From Bog-473 sp963738135 (lineage in GTDB: Bacteria > Actinomycetota > Acidimicrobiia > Acidimicrobiales > RAAP-2), in NCBI GenBank assembly GCA_963738135.1, contig CAVTVK010000001.1, forward strand, positions 620,001-684,000: DNA of 64,000 bases. The letters are read 5' to 3'. Positions 36,978-45,763 of the stretch are shown one piece after another. The notes under the pieces were generated by a model, which saw nothing but the letters and a program-made list of their open reading frames with translations, was not told the DNA's origin and did no database searches. Position 1 is the first letter of the stretch, and every line of letters starts with the position of its first letter. The translations under genes and the position numbers were made by a program.

Positions 36978-39900
36978 GTGGGACGTCGCGATGCCAGAGT
37001 GCAAGGCACGGCACGCCGCCCCCACCCGACGGTGGCGCGGCGGGTGGCTGCCGTCGTCGCCGGGTTCCTCGTCGTGGCCGGGACGACCACCGTGTTCGAC
37101 GCGTCGTCGACCGTCTTTGGGAGTGCCCCGCCCACCGAGACGCTGAGCTGCAACGACACCTACGTCGGGAGCGGCACCTCGGGCGATTGGGACTCGGCTG
37201 CCAACTGGAGCGCCGGGGTGCCGGACGGCGCCGATGTCAACGCCTGCATCATCGGCAACGCGGACGTGACGCTCACCGGTGCGTCGTTCTCTGTCGCCGA
37301 ACTCACCGTGTCGTCCGGCAGCAGCCTCACGATCGGCACCATCGCACCAGCGACGGCACCCACCGCCGCTGACAGCACGGCCGCTGACAGCACGGCCGCT
37401 GACAGCACCGCCACTGACAGCACCGCCACGGCCATCCCGGTCGCAGCGCCCCACGGTCCAGCAGACAGTCCAGCCGGTGCCGGTGCGGCCGCTGCGAGTC
37501 TGAACATCTCGTCCGGACTGCAGAACGGCGGGTCGCTGACCGTCGGCGCCGCCGGGACGTCCGGTCATCCCGCACTGTCGCTGAACGGTCCGATCACCAA
37601 CTCGGGCACCGTCACTGTCGACGGCACCGTCAGCGTCGGTGGCGGTGCTGCCACCGCCGTGGAGAACACCGGGACCATCGGCGTGGCGCCCGGCGGCCAG
37701 GTCATCGCCGACGAAGCTGCCGCCATCACGAACGAGCCGCAGGGGCTCCTGGCCTTCGGCATCGATGGTCCGCCCGCCTCCGTCAACGCCTTCGGTCGCA
37801 TCACCGGTGGCACCCTGGCTCTGGGCGGCACTGCCGCCGCGGTTTTCGAAGGCGGGTTCACGCCGCCGTCCGGCGCCGAGTATTTCGTGGGCAGCGGACC
37901 GGCGACCGGAACCTTCGCGTCCGTTGCGAACGGCGCCACGGCGGACTACTCCCACGCCGACCGGATCGGGCTGATCGGCGGGGCTCCCGCTGCCACCACC
38001 GCGACACGCGTCACGAGTTCGGTTCCTCCCGGCTCGCTCGTCGGGCAGTCCGTGCAGTTCACGGCGGTGGTCACCTCGCCGTCGGGAGCTGGCCCAACAG
38101 GGTCGGTCTCCTTCTCCGCGGGCGACCTGCTCCTCGGCAGCTCGCCGGTCACGACCAGCCCGGCCGGCGTGACCAGCGCCACCGTGGCCACGTCACACCT
38201 GCCCGTCGGGCATCCGACGATTACCGCCACCTACGGCGGAGACGTCCGGTTCGGCGCCAGCAGGTCGGCCGAACTCACCCAGGTCGTCAACCCGGATCCC
38301 ACGGCCCTGTCCATCACTCCTTCTGTGCCCAGTCCAGTCGCGGGCCAGTCCCTCACCGACACGGCCACCCTCGCGCCTTCCTCTCGGAACGCCGAGCCGC
38401 CGACAGGCTCCGTCTCGTTCACCGACGACGGCAGCCCGGTCCCCGGGTGCCAGTCTCTGCCATTGCCGGACGTCGCCCCATTCCGGGCCGGCTGTACCGA
38501 GACCTTCGGGTCGGGGGCCACGCACGCCATCGTCGCGACCTACAGCGGTGACGCCGACAACGCCGGCAGCACCGCCTCGTTGCTCCAGACGGTTGGACAG
38601 ATCGCGACTATGACCGCCGTCTCGTCGTCGACGCCGAGCAACGTCTACGGGCAGACCGCCGTGGTCACCGCCACCATCACCCCGACCGCCAGCGCGGGGG
38701 TGAGCCCGAGTGGCACCGTCACCTTCGCGGACGGCTCGTCGCCGCTCGGCACGGTGGAGGTCTCGACCACAGGTGGCCTGACCACGGCCAGCCTCGACAC
38801 CTCGAGCTTGGGAGAGGGCGCTCACTTCGTCACGGCGACCTACAGCGGCGACCCGACGTTCGCCACGAGCACGACGGCGACGGCGCTCATCGTCAAAGTG
38901 GCCGAAGCGCCGACGACCGTCACCGTCAGTGACGCGTCAACGCGGTCCGTCGTCGGTCAGACGGTCGTCTTCACCGCGTCCATCACCTCGCCCGCCTCGG
39001 GCGTCACGGGCACGGTCCAGTTCGCCGATGACGGAGACCTGATCGGAAGCGGAGCTGTCTCCGGTGGGCAAGCAACCTTCGCCATCTCGTCGCTCGCACT
39101 GGGCGGTCACCACATCACTGCGCTCTACGAGGGAGATGACAACTTCGTCGGCGGCTCATCGACGAACACGGTGACGCAAACGGTCGACCCGTCGCCCACG
39201 TCGACTGGCGTGACCAGCGCGCACGACCCAGGCCTGGTCGGGCAGACAATTGCCTACACGGCGACGGTCACCGTCCCGGCGCCCGGATCCGGCACCCCGA
39301 CCGGCACCGTGTCGTTCAGTGACGGAGGCAGCCCCATCGCCGGCTGCCAGGGCCTCGCGCTCGCCCCGGCACCGCCGCTCGTGGCCACCTGCCCTCAGGC
39401 CTACGACTCGATCGGCCAGCAGGACATCACCGCGTCGTACAGCGGTGACACGAACTTCACCGCGTCGGCGGGCGCCATGACCGAGGCGTTGTCGCCGGTG
39501 TCCACGACGACCACACTCGCCCCATCACCCGCCGCGTCGACGTCCGGTCAGAGTGTGACGCTCACGGCCACTGTGAGCCCGACATCGGGAACGGCGGACC
39601 CGGACGGGACGGTGTCGTTCACCCTCAATGGGACTCCGCTCGGAACCTCCGTCGTGTCGACGACCAACGGCATCAGCGCCGCCAGCATGCTCCTCACCAC
39701 GCTTCCCCTCGGGACGGACTCGGTGACTGCGTCGTACGGCGGCAGTCCCGACTTCCTCGCCAGCTCGTCCGACGGGGCCACGTCAGTAATCGTGACGAAG
39801 GCGTCCACCACACTCGGGCTGTTGGCCGCGGCCAATCCCACCACCGCGGGCGAGCCGACGACGCTCACGGCGACGGTCTTCCCGGCCACGGGATCCGGAG

Positions 39901-40085
39901 AGACCGGCACGGTCACGTTCTTCGACAATGACGTCCCGATCGGGACGAGCCCGGTCACGAACGGGCAGGCCACGCTCGCCGTGTTCGCCGCCCTGGCCGC
40001 CGACGACGCACTCACAGCCGACTATTCCGGGGACGCCAACTTCACCGGCAACGCCACCCCGAGCCCGCTCGTGCCAGCGGATTGA
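36978..40085 (+). CDS. Large secreted Ig-like repeat protein
   Basis: A 1035-residue exported protein. A twin-arginine-poor signal/anchor helix (VARRVAAVVAGFLVVAGTTT) opens it, then a beta-helix-like region that begins GDWDSAANWSAGVPDGADVN, a 15-bp repeat stretch coding ADSTA units, and seven tandem Ig-like domains of about 95 residues (each with GQ...TATV...PTGTVSF and ITATYSGD) up to the stop. I chose the GTG at 36978, which has AGGGAGGGC just upstream; an ATG at 36906 would add 24 residues. No sortase motif or transmembrane anchor is seen at the C-terminus. It resembles adhesins and surface-layer-associated proteins. Confidence 0.85.
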   Translation: MGRRDARVQGTARRPHPTVARRVAAVVAGFLVVAGTTTVFDASSTVFGSAPPTETLSCNDTYVGSGTSGDWDSAANWSAGVPDGADVNACIIGNADVTLTGASFSVAELTVSSGSSLTIGTIAPATAPTAADSTAADSTAADSTATDSTATAIPVAAPHGPADSPAGAGAAAASLNISSGLQNGGSLTVGAAGTSGHPALSLNGPITNSGTVTVDGTVSVGGGAATAVENTGTIGVAPGGQVIADEAAAITNEPQGLLAFGIDGPPASVNAFGRITGGTLALGGTAAAVFEGGFTPPSGAEYFVGSGPATGTFASVANGATADYSHADRIGLIGGAPAATTATRVTSSVPPGSLVGQSVQFTAVVTSPSGAGPTGSVSFSAGDLLLGSSPVTTSPAGVTSATVATSHLPVGHPTITATYGGDVRFGASRSAELTQVVNPDPTALSITPSVPSPVAGQSLTDTATLAPSSRNAEPPTGSVSFTDDGSPVPGCQSLPLPDVAPFRAGCTETFGSGATHAIVATYSGDADNAGSTASLLQTVGQIATMTAVSSSTPSNVYGQTAVVTATITPTASAGVSPSGTVTFADGSSPLGTVEVSTTGGLTTASLDTSSLGEGAHFVTATYSGDPTFATSTTATALIVKVAEAPTTVTVSDASTRSVVGQTVVFTASITSPASGVTGTVQFADDGDLIGSGAVSGGQATFAISSLALGGHHITALYEGDDNFVGGSSTNTVTQTVDPSPTSTGVTSAHDPGLVGQTIAYTATVTVPAPGSGTPTGTVSFSDGGSPIAGCQGLALAPAPPLVATCPQAYDSIGQQDITASYSGDTNFTASAGAMTEALSPVSTTTTLAPSPAASTSGQSVTLTATVSPTSGTADPDGTVSFTLNGTPLGTSVVSTTNGISAASMLLTTLPLGTDSVTASYGGSPDFLASSSDGATSVIVTKASTTLGLLAAANPTTAGEPTTLTATVFPATGSGETGTVTFFDNDVPIGTSPVTNGQATLAVFAALAADDALTADYSGDANFTGNATPSPLVPAD
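37365..37424 (+). repeat. 15-bp tandem repeat, four units (ADSTA)
   Basis: Four consecutive units of GCCGCTGACAGCACG, the last with small changes, followed by a partial fifth. Each unit is a multiple of three, so gain or loss keeps the frame and changes only linker length in the Ig-like protein. Confidence 0.85.
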
Positions 40086-40106
40086 GGTCGTTCCAGCGGA
40101 TTGAGG
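40074..40106 (+). repeat. 14-bp direct repeat spanning the stop codon of the Ig-like protein gene
   Basis: CCAGCGGATTGAGG occurs at 40074-40087 and again at 40093-40106. The first copy contains the last codons and the TGA of the Ig-like gene, so the second is a duplicated stop region. It may mark a small tandem duplication. Confidence 0.6.
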
Positions 40107-40203
40107 AAATCGGCTAATCACTCACGTCGAGGTCCCTGAGCTGGGCTCTCGCCGAACCCTCTGAGCAGAAGCCTCAGGGAAGTCGCCATCGCGAGAAATA
40201 AAG

Positions 40204-40217
40204 CAAGGAAAACCTTG
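40204..40217. promoter_or_regulatory. Palindrome CAAGG-AAAA-CCTTG in AT-rich upstream region
   Basis: A perfect 5-bp inverted repeat with an AAAA centre lies 49 bp before the SDR start, next to a TTATATT stretch at 40218-40224 that could be a -10 element. This is the most AT-rich spot nearby. It could be an operator of the SDR-QueA-like-SufR-like operon or a weak terminator of the Ig-like gene. Confidence 0.35.
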
Positions 40218-40266
40218 TTATATTGAGCTGGTAGAGCGGACCCGCCGCTCGGAAGGGTGGGCAGCC

Positions 40267-40983
40267 ATGAGCGTGGCAATCGTGACAGGAGCATCCCGTG
40301 GGCTCGGAGAGGCGTTGGCGACGGGACTGGCGCAGACCGGATGGTCGCTCGTGGTGGACGGGCGTGACCCCGTCACGCTGGGCGCTGCCGTCGAGCGCAT
40401 CCGAGCCGCAGGCAATGAGCAGTCGCGGGTCGTTGCCGTCCCCGGTGACATCACCGAAGAGGAGCATCGCCATGCCCTGACCGCCGCTGCGTTCGAGTTG
40501 GGCGGGCTCGACCTCGTCGTCAACAACGCCGGGACGCTCGGGACATCGCCGCTCCCCTCGCTCGCCGACTATCCGCTCGGCGACCTGCGCGTCGCCTTCG
40601 AGGTGAACGTCGTCGCCCCGTTGGGTCTGCTGCAGGACGCGCTGCCGTTGCTCCTCGACTCAGCCCATCCACGCGTCATCAACGTGACGTCAGATGCAGC
40701 GGTGGAGCCGTACGAGGGCTGGGGCGGCTACGGCGCCGGAAAGGCGGCGCTCGAGCACCTCGGCGCGGTGCTGGCCGCGGAGTTCCCAGCCCTGACGGTC
40801 TGGTCGGTCGATCCGGGTGACCTGAGGACGGCCATGCACCAGGCCGCGTTTCCCGGAGAGGACATCTCCGACCGGCCCGAGCCGAGCACGGCGGTGCCCG
40901 GGTTCTTGGGGCTCATCGGGAGCGACCGCCCGAGCGGCCGCTTCCGCGCCGTCGAGCTGCTCTCGACGGGAGCAGTGGCATGA
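40267..40983 (+). CDS. Short-chain dehydrogenase/reductase
   Basis: A 238-residue SDR with TGASRGLGEAL directly after the start, NNAGTLG, the catalytic serine in INVTSDAA and YGAGKAAL. It is the first gene of a three-gene operon; its stop overlaps the QueA-like gene by 4 bp (ATGA). The substrate is unknown; the neighbour suggests it could act on a nucleoside- or carbohydrate-like compound. Confidence 0.88.
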   Translation: MSVAIVTGASRGLGEALATGLAQTGWSLVVDGRDPVTLGAAVERIRAAGNEQSRVVAVPGDITEEEHRHALTAAAFELGGLDLVVNNAGTLGTSPLPSLADYPLGDLRVAFEVNVVAPLGLLQDALPLLLDSAHPRVINVTSDAAVEPYEGWGGYGAGKAALEHLGAVLAAEFPALTVWSVDPGDLRTAMHQAAFPGEDISDRPEPSTAVPGFLGLIGSDRPSGRFRAVELLSTGAVA

Positions 40984-42071
40984 GCGCGCTGACGGTACCG
41001 GGCCTCGAGCACCCGGCGGCCCGCCTCCCCGAACTGCACCCGCTGTCCTTCTCGTTGCCCCCTGAGCTCGAAGCGCCCTCGCCGCCCGAGTACCGGGGCA
41101 TGACCCGCGACGCCGTCCGGATGCTGGTGGCAACCAAGTCCGACGGCACGCTGGTGCACTCGACCTTCTCGGAGATCCCCCGCTTCCTCGACGAAGGCGA
41201 CCTGGTTGTGATCAACACGTCCGGAACGCTCGCCGCCGAGGTCGACGGAACGGCAGCGGACGGGTCGGCCGTGCAGGTGCACCTCTCGACCCAGCTCCCC
41301 GCCGGATTGTGGACCGTAGAGGTGCGGCGCCGCGGGCAGGCCCACCTCGGTGCCGCCGCCGGCGAACGGATTGCGCTGCCCGACGGGGGCGGTGTCTCCC
41401 TGCTGGCGCCGTACTCCCCCGGGCCCGGTGGGATCGGTGTGCGGCTCTGGGTCTCCAGCATCGAGACGCCCGAGCGCCTCCACAGCTTTCTGGCCCGTCA
41501 CGGCCGGCCTATTCGCTACGGCTACGTCCAGGGCAGCTATCCGATCGGCGCCTACCAGAACGTCTACGCCACCGAACCGGGCTCCGCCGAAATGCCGAGT
41601 GCGGGCCGGCCGTTCACGCCGGAGGTGCTGACGCGATTGGTCTCCAAGGGCGTGGGCGTCGCGCCGCTCCTGTTGCATACCGGAGTCGCGTCGTTGGAGG
41701 CCAGCGAGCCACCCTACGCCGAGTACTTCAGGGTCTCGCTGCCGACGGCCCATCGCATCAACGACACCCGGCGCTCCGGTGGGCGCGTGATCGCCATCGG
41801 CACCACGGTGGTACGTGCGCTGGAATCGGTAGTCGACGATCATGGCCACGTGCACCCGAGCGAAGGCTGGACCGAGACGGTCGTCTCGCCCGAACACCCG
41901 GTGCACTCCATCGACGGGTTCCTGACCGGATGGCACGAGCCGGAGGCCTCCCACCTCGCCATGCTGGAGGCCATTGCGGGACGGCCCCTGCTCGAGTCCT
42001 CGTATACCGCCGCCCTGGAAGAGGGCTACCTGTGGCACGAGTTCGGTGACGTCCACCTGATCCTGCCGTGA
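40980..42071 (+). CDS. QueA-like S-adenosylmethionine:tRNA ribosyltransferase-isomerase family protein
   Basis: A 363-residue member of the QueA family; QueA moves the ribosyl part of SAM to a modified base in queuosine tRNA. The core motifs are recognisable but diverged: RPIRYGYV, PGSAEMPSAGRPFTPEVL (QueA usually has AAPTAGLHFT at this place), LLLHTGVASLE and IGTTVVRALE. The histidine of AGLHFT is a proline here. It is coupled on both sides by 4-bp overlaps to an SDR and a SufR-like regulator. No other queuosine gene is visible, so it may have a different substrate. Confidence 0.8.
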   Translation: MSALTVPGLEHPAARLPELHPLSFSLPPELEAPSPPEYRGMTRDAVRMLVATKSDGTLVHSTFSEIPRFLDEGDLVVINTSGTLAAEVDGTAADGSAVQVHLSTQLPAGLWTVEVRRRGQAHLGAAAGERIALPDGGGVSLLAPYSPGPGGIGVRLWVSSIETPERLHSFLARHGRPIRYGYVQGSYPIGAYQNVYATEPGSAEMPSAGRPFTPEVLTRLVSKGVGVAPLLLHTGVASLEASEPPYAEYFRVSLPTAHRINDTRRSGGRVIAIGTTVVRALESVVDDHGHVHPSEGWTETVVSPEHPVHSIDGFLTGWHEPEASHLAMLEAIAGRPLLESSYTAALEEGYLWHEFGDVHLILP

Positions 42072-42778
42072 CGACCGAACCCAGGGCCATGACCGCCCGG
42101 GAGATCGCCGAGCCCGAGTCACCGCTGCAACAGCTGCCGACCACCAGGCGGGCCATCTTGAACCTGCTGAAGCGCCAGGGTCCCCTGGACGCGTCCGCCG
42201 TGGCTGCTGCCCTCTCCCTCACCCCGGCCGCCATCCGGCTTCAGCTGAGCCACCTGCAAGACGATGGACTCCTCACCCGTCGCGACGAAGTCGCCGAAGG
42301 CGCCCGTCGAGGCCGGCCCCGTCACGTCTACGAGCTCACCTCCGCCGCGGAGGCGCTCTACCCGAAGCGCTACGGCGACCTCACGACGGAGCTCCTCGGG
42401 TATCTGGGCGGACCCGGCGCCACACAGGTCGACGATCTCTTCGAACAGCGGCGCCTACGGCGCGTCGCCGGCGCGTTGCCCAGAACAGCGCACCTTCCCT
42501 TCGACGAGCAGGTGGCCGCGTTGACCAACATTCTCGACGAGGACGGCTACCTGGCCGACGCGGAGAAACTGCCCGACGGCAGCTGGCGCATCACCGAGCA
42601 CAACTGCGCCATCCTCACTGTCGCCCACGGGTTCTCCCAGGCGTGCACGAGCGAGCTCGCCTTCATCCGTGATGCGCTCCCCGGCGCATCGGTGCGTCGG
42701 GTGGCCCATCTCATGGACGGGGCGCACGTGTGCGCCTACGTCGTCAGCCCGCCGACGTCGTCGAGTCCGCCGACCTGA
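42068..42778 (+). CDS. SufR-like transcriptional regulator (winged helix plus cysteine-rich sensor)
   Basis: A 236-residue regulator. The N-terminal winged helix spans about residues 22-85 (RRAILNLLKRQGPLDASAV and RRGRPRHVYELT). The C-terminal half has cysteines in HNCAILTV, FSQACTSEL and GAHVCAYVV, the spacing of the Fe-S ligands in SufR. I infer an Fe-S or redox-sensing repressor. The GTG start overlaps the QueA-like stop. In many actinomycetes SufR lies beside suf genes, but none is present here. Confidence 0.8.
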   Translation: MTTEPRAMTAREIAEPESPLQQLPTTRRAILNLLKRQGPLDASAVAAALSLTPAAIRLQLSHLQDDGLLTRRDEVAEGARRGRPRHVYELTSAAEALYPKRYGDLTTELLGYLGGPGATQVDDLFEQRRLRRVAGALPRTAHLPFDEQVAALTNILDEDGYLADAEKLPDGSWRITEHNCAILTVAHGFSQACTSELAFIRDALPGASVRRVAHLMDGAHVCAYVVSPPTSSSPPT

Positions 42779-43004
42779 TCTCGAGGACGGAGACGCCGTC
42801 CACTTCGTGGATCTCGCTCTGCAGCAGCTCGACGAGATGGTGCCCGCCGATCTCGACGACGAACTCGTCGACGGCATGACCCTCGTCCCGCTCCAGGATG
42901 TTGATTGCCACGATGTCCCCGCCCACGGCCCCGATCCTGCTGGCCACCAGGCCCAGCGCACCGGGCCGGTCCGGCAGCGCGATCCGCACGACGTAGCCAG
43001 CCAT
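42744..43004 (-). CDS. ACT-domain protein
   Basis: An 86-residue stand-alone ACT domain, a fold that binds small ligands such as amino acids. VVRIALPDRPGALGLVASRIGAVGGDIVAI, cut here to its core LPDRPGALGLVASRIG, is the signature. I chose the ATG at 43002-43004; a TTG three codons upstream is possible. Its last 35 bp overlap the convergent regulator gene. Ligand and partner are unknown. Confidence 0.82.
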   Translation of the reverse strand: MAGYVVRIALPDRPGALGLVASRIGAVGGDIVAINILERDEGHAVDEFVVEIGGHHLVELLQSEIHEVDGVSVLEIRSADSTTSAG

Positions 43005-43061
43005 GGCTCCCAACTTAGGCCCTCAATGTGAACTGCCTGTTTCAGATTGCTTACGAAACGC

Positions 43062-43097
43062 CCGTGCGCAGGGCATTCGCCGTGCGCAGGGCATTCG
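43062..43097. repeat. Perfect 18-bp tandem duplication
   Basis: CCGTGCGCAGGGCATTCG occurs twice back to back in the gap between the acyltransferase and the ACT-domain gene. It is not palindromic. A leader duplication or slippage event is likely. Confidence 0.8.
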
Positions 43098-43111
43098 ACG
43101 AAGGCAGCCGC

Positions 43112-43795
43112 TCAGGCTGAGGCTGCACCCGCCCGGGTCGGGACGTACTCGTCGACGTACTCACGCTCGGAGAGGCGGGCGATCTCATGCATCAGCTTGT
43201 CGGTGAAGGCGCGGCACTCCGTGTGGTCATGGTTGGCCAGCGGGTCGTCGGGGTTCTCGGGTGGGTTCATCCGCATCGGCGAGCCGAAGCGGATGATGAC
43301 GGTCTTGAAGGGCCGCATGAACTTGGCGTTCACGGGCTGCACATCGACCGTCCCGATGACGCCCACCGGGATCACGGGCACACCGCACTCCCGCGACAAC
43401 CTGGTGACCCCCGTGCGTCCCTTGTGCACGTAGGGATCGAGGGTGCGCGTGCCCTCGGGATAGAGGCCGAGAATGTGACCCTGCCCCAAGACGTCGTTGC
43501 GGGCCGTCTCGAGCGCACGCTCCGAGGCGCTCCCGCCGGTGCGCCGGATCGGGATCTGACCGGCCGCCCGGAAGAACCAGGCCGTCTTCCACGAGTCGAA
43601 GTACTCCGCCTTGGCGAGGAAGGTGACCTTGCGCCGCACCACCAGCGGAATGAAGAAGGAGTCGCAGAACGACTGATGGTTGGCCGCCAGCATCACGGGC
43701 CCGTGCGTGGGGATGTTCTCCCGGCCCTCCACCTTCACCCGGAACAGCACGAAGAAGATCGGGGTCAGGATCGCCTTGAGCACCCAGTACGTCAC
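43112..43795 (-). CDS. 1-acylglycerol-3-phosphate O-acyltransferase (PlsC-like)
   Basis: A lysophospholipid acyltransferase of about 227 residues. The catalytic HX4D motif is NHQSFCDS, and YPEGTRT is the glycerol-phosphate-binding block. I chose the GTG at 43793-43795 (VTYWVLKAILTP) because this matches the usual family N-terminus; a GTG at 43837 adds 14 residues. A hydrophobic N-terminal helix is expected to sit at the membrane. Confidence 0.88.
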   Translation of the reverse strand: MTYWVLKAILTPIFFVLFRVKVEGRENIPTHGPVMLAANHQSFCDSFFIPLVVRRKVTFLAKAEYFDSWKTAWFFRAAGQIPIRRTGGSASERALETARNDVLGQGHILGLYPEGTRTLDPYVHKGRTGVTRLSRECGVPVIPVGVIGTVDVQPVNAKFMRPFKTVIIRFGSPMRMNPPENPDDPLANHDHTECRAFTDKLMHEIARLSEREYVDEYVPTRAGAASA

Positions 43796-43890
43796 ACGCC
43801 CAAGGTACCCCCGACGGGCGCCTCCCGCACTGCCCACGGGCTGTGCTGAACTGCAGTGCCGGCACCCGCCGGGCCTGGAGGTGCGACAGC

Positions 43891-44769
43891 ATGACGACGG
43901 AAACCGGGAGGGCCGAGCTGTTCGTCTCGGGCCTGTTCTTCGGCGAATGCCCCCGCTGGCACGACGGCCGCCTCTGGTACTCGGACTTCTTCGACCATGC
44001 CGTCTTCTCGGTCTCTCCCAACGGCGAGCGCCGGGTCGAGGTCGACTTCGACGGCGAGCCGGGTGGCCTGGGCTGGCTCCCCGACGGGCGCCTCCTCGTC
44101 AACTCCCGGCTCGACCGCATCGTCTACCGCCGCGAGCCCGACGGCACGTTCGTCGCGCACGGTGATCTGAGGCCGTGGGCCACGTGGCACGCCAACGACA
44201 TGGTGGTGGCGTCCAATGGGCAGGCCTATGCGGGCAACTTCGGGTTCGACCTCGACGGCCTCTACGACGGCTCGGTCCAGCCCAGTGAGATAGCCCCAAC
44301 GTCGCTGGTCCGCGTCGACCCCGACGGCACCAGCCACGAAGCCGCCGCCGACATCCAGTTCCCCAACGGCACGGTCATCACGGAAGACGACGCCACGCTC
44401 ATCATCGCCGAGACCCTGGGCGGCCACCTCACTGCCTTCGACCGGGACGCTGACGGCAACCTGACCAATCGCCGCGTGTGGGCCGCCGTCGAGGGCATCG
44501 CGCCCGACGGCATCTGCCTGTGCGCCGACGGATCCGTCTGGGTGGCCAACGCCATGGCGGCCGAGTGCGTGCGCATCGCCGAAGGCGGCGAGGTCCTCGA
44601 GCGCGTGACGACGTCGCGCAACTGCTTCGCCTGCATGCTGGGCGACGACGACAGGCGCACGCTCTACCTGGTCACCGCGGTCGACAGCAATGCCGCCGTG
44701 GCACGGGCATCACGTGACGGTGCGCTCGAGAAGGTACGCACGACCGTGCCGGGCGCCGGCCTGCCATGA
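43891..44769 (+). CDS. SMP-30/gluconolactonase family protein
   Basis: A 292-residue six-bladed beta-propeller lactonase. It has FFGECPRWHDGRLWYSD (metal-binding glutamate), WHANDMVV (asparagine ligand) and GIAPDGICLCADGSVWVA (aspartate ligand) in the order known for SMP-30 enzymes, which hydrolyse sugar or xenobiotic lactones. The ATG at 43891 has GGAGGTG upstream. Its stop overlaps the SGNH hydrolase gene by 4 bp. Confidence 0.9.
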   Translation: MTTETGRAELFVSGLFFGECPRWHDGRLWYSDFFDHAVFSVSPNGERRVEVDFDGEPGGLGWLPDGRLLVNSRLDRIVYRREPDGTFVAHGDLRPWATWHANDMVVASNGQAYAGNFGFDLDGLYDGSVQPSEIAPTSLVRVDPDGTSHEAAADIQFPNGTVITEDDATLIIAETLGGHLTAFDRDADGNLTNRRVWAAVEGIAPDGICLCADGSVWVANAMAAECVRIAEGGEVLERVTTSRNCFACMLGDDDRRTLYLVTAVDSNAAVARASRDGALEKVRTTVPGAGLP

Positions 44770-45745
44770 ACCGGGTGGGGCGCCGCCGGCGGGGCGGCGC
44801 CGGGGGCGGGCAGCGCGTTCGTCGCCGCAGCCGGGCGGCCTTGCTCGTCATGGCGTGGATTGCCGCCACCACGGTCGTGGTCTCCTCGGTCCTCATCGAC
44901 GCGACGTCGGCGGTGCCGGCCGGGGCAACGACGACGAAGGCTCCCCCGTACCTCCTGGCGTTGGGCGGCTCAGCCTCCGTCGGCTTCCAGCCGACGGCCG
45001 ACCATCCGCGCGGACAGCGCGACGAACGACGGGCTATGCCGAGGATCTCGTGCCGCTCGAGCGGCATCGGTGGCCGGGCTTGGCCGTCGTGCACCTTGGC
45101 TGTCCGGGCGCCACCACTGCCACCATGCTCGAGGGTGGCGGCCATTGTCGCTACGCCGCGGGAGACCAGCTGCGCGCCGCGCAGGAGTTCCTGCGGGCGC
45201 ATCCCACGACCGTGCTGGTGACCGTCGATCTCGGCTTCAACGACCTGCTCGCCTGCATGCGCCACGAGGTCGTCGATGCGATGTGCGTCAGGTTGGCACT
45301 CACCACGGTGCACGACCAACTGCGGCAGATACTCAGGGGGATCAAGTCGGCGACACCGTCAGGCGCGCGCATCGTCGGGGTCGGCCACTACGACCCCTAT
45401 CTGGGGGACTACTTCAGGGGTCCCGGCGGCCGGACATTCGCGACCGCCAGCCTCAACGTGATGGAGCGGCTCGACGCCACTCTGCGTTCGGACTACGCCG
45501 CGGCCCGGGTGCCCCTCGCCGACGTCGCCTCAGCCTTCGATCTCTCCGACCGTCGGCACGTGCGGTGGTCCGGGCTGCCCACGGTGCCCACGGACGTGGC
45601 GCGGACCTGCGCTCTGACGTGGATGTGTGATCGTCCGCCGCTCGGCCACAACCTGCACCCCGATGACGCCGGCTACCGCGCGATCGCCTCGGCCATCGCG
45701 GCCGCCGTGGCCGGCTCCTCCGACACGGCGGGCGCCCGTACCTGA
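44766..45745 (+). CDS. Exported SGNH-hydrolase-like protein (frameshifted)
   Basis: A membrane-anchored or exported esterase-fold protein of about 325 residues. After a very basic N-terminus comes one hydrophobic helix (ALLVMAWIAATTVVVSSVL) and the GGSASVGFQP block with the nucleophile serine. Near 45020-45045 the reading moves to another frame, where YAEDLVPLE, DLGFNDLLACM and the catalytic NLHPDDAGY follow to the TGA at 45743-45745. Two extra bases (near 45010 and 45038) would restore one frame. It faces the acyltransferase-3 gene across 18 bp; SGNH and acyltransferase-3 domains are often fused or paired in surface O-acylation. Confidence 0.72.
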
Positions 45746-45763
45746 TCGGCCTCGGCGCTGCCC

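Noticed and set aside
36396..37955. Minus-strand 519-codon frame opposite glpK and the Ig-like gene
   Set aside because: It crosses two plus-strand genes and contains only low-complexity R/G-rich translation.
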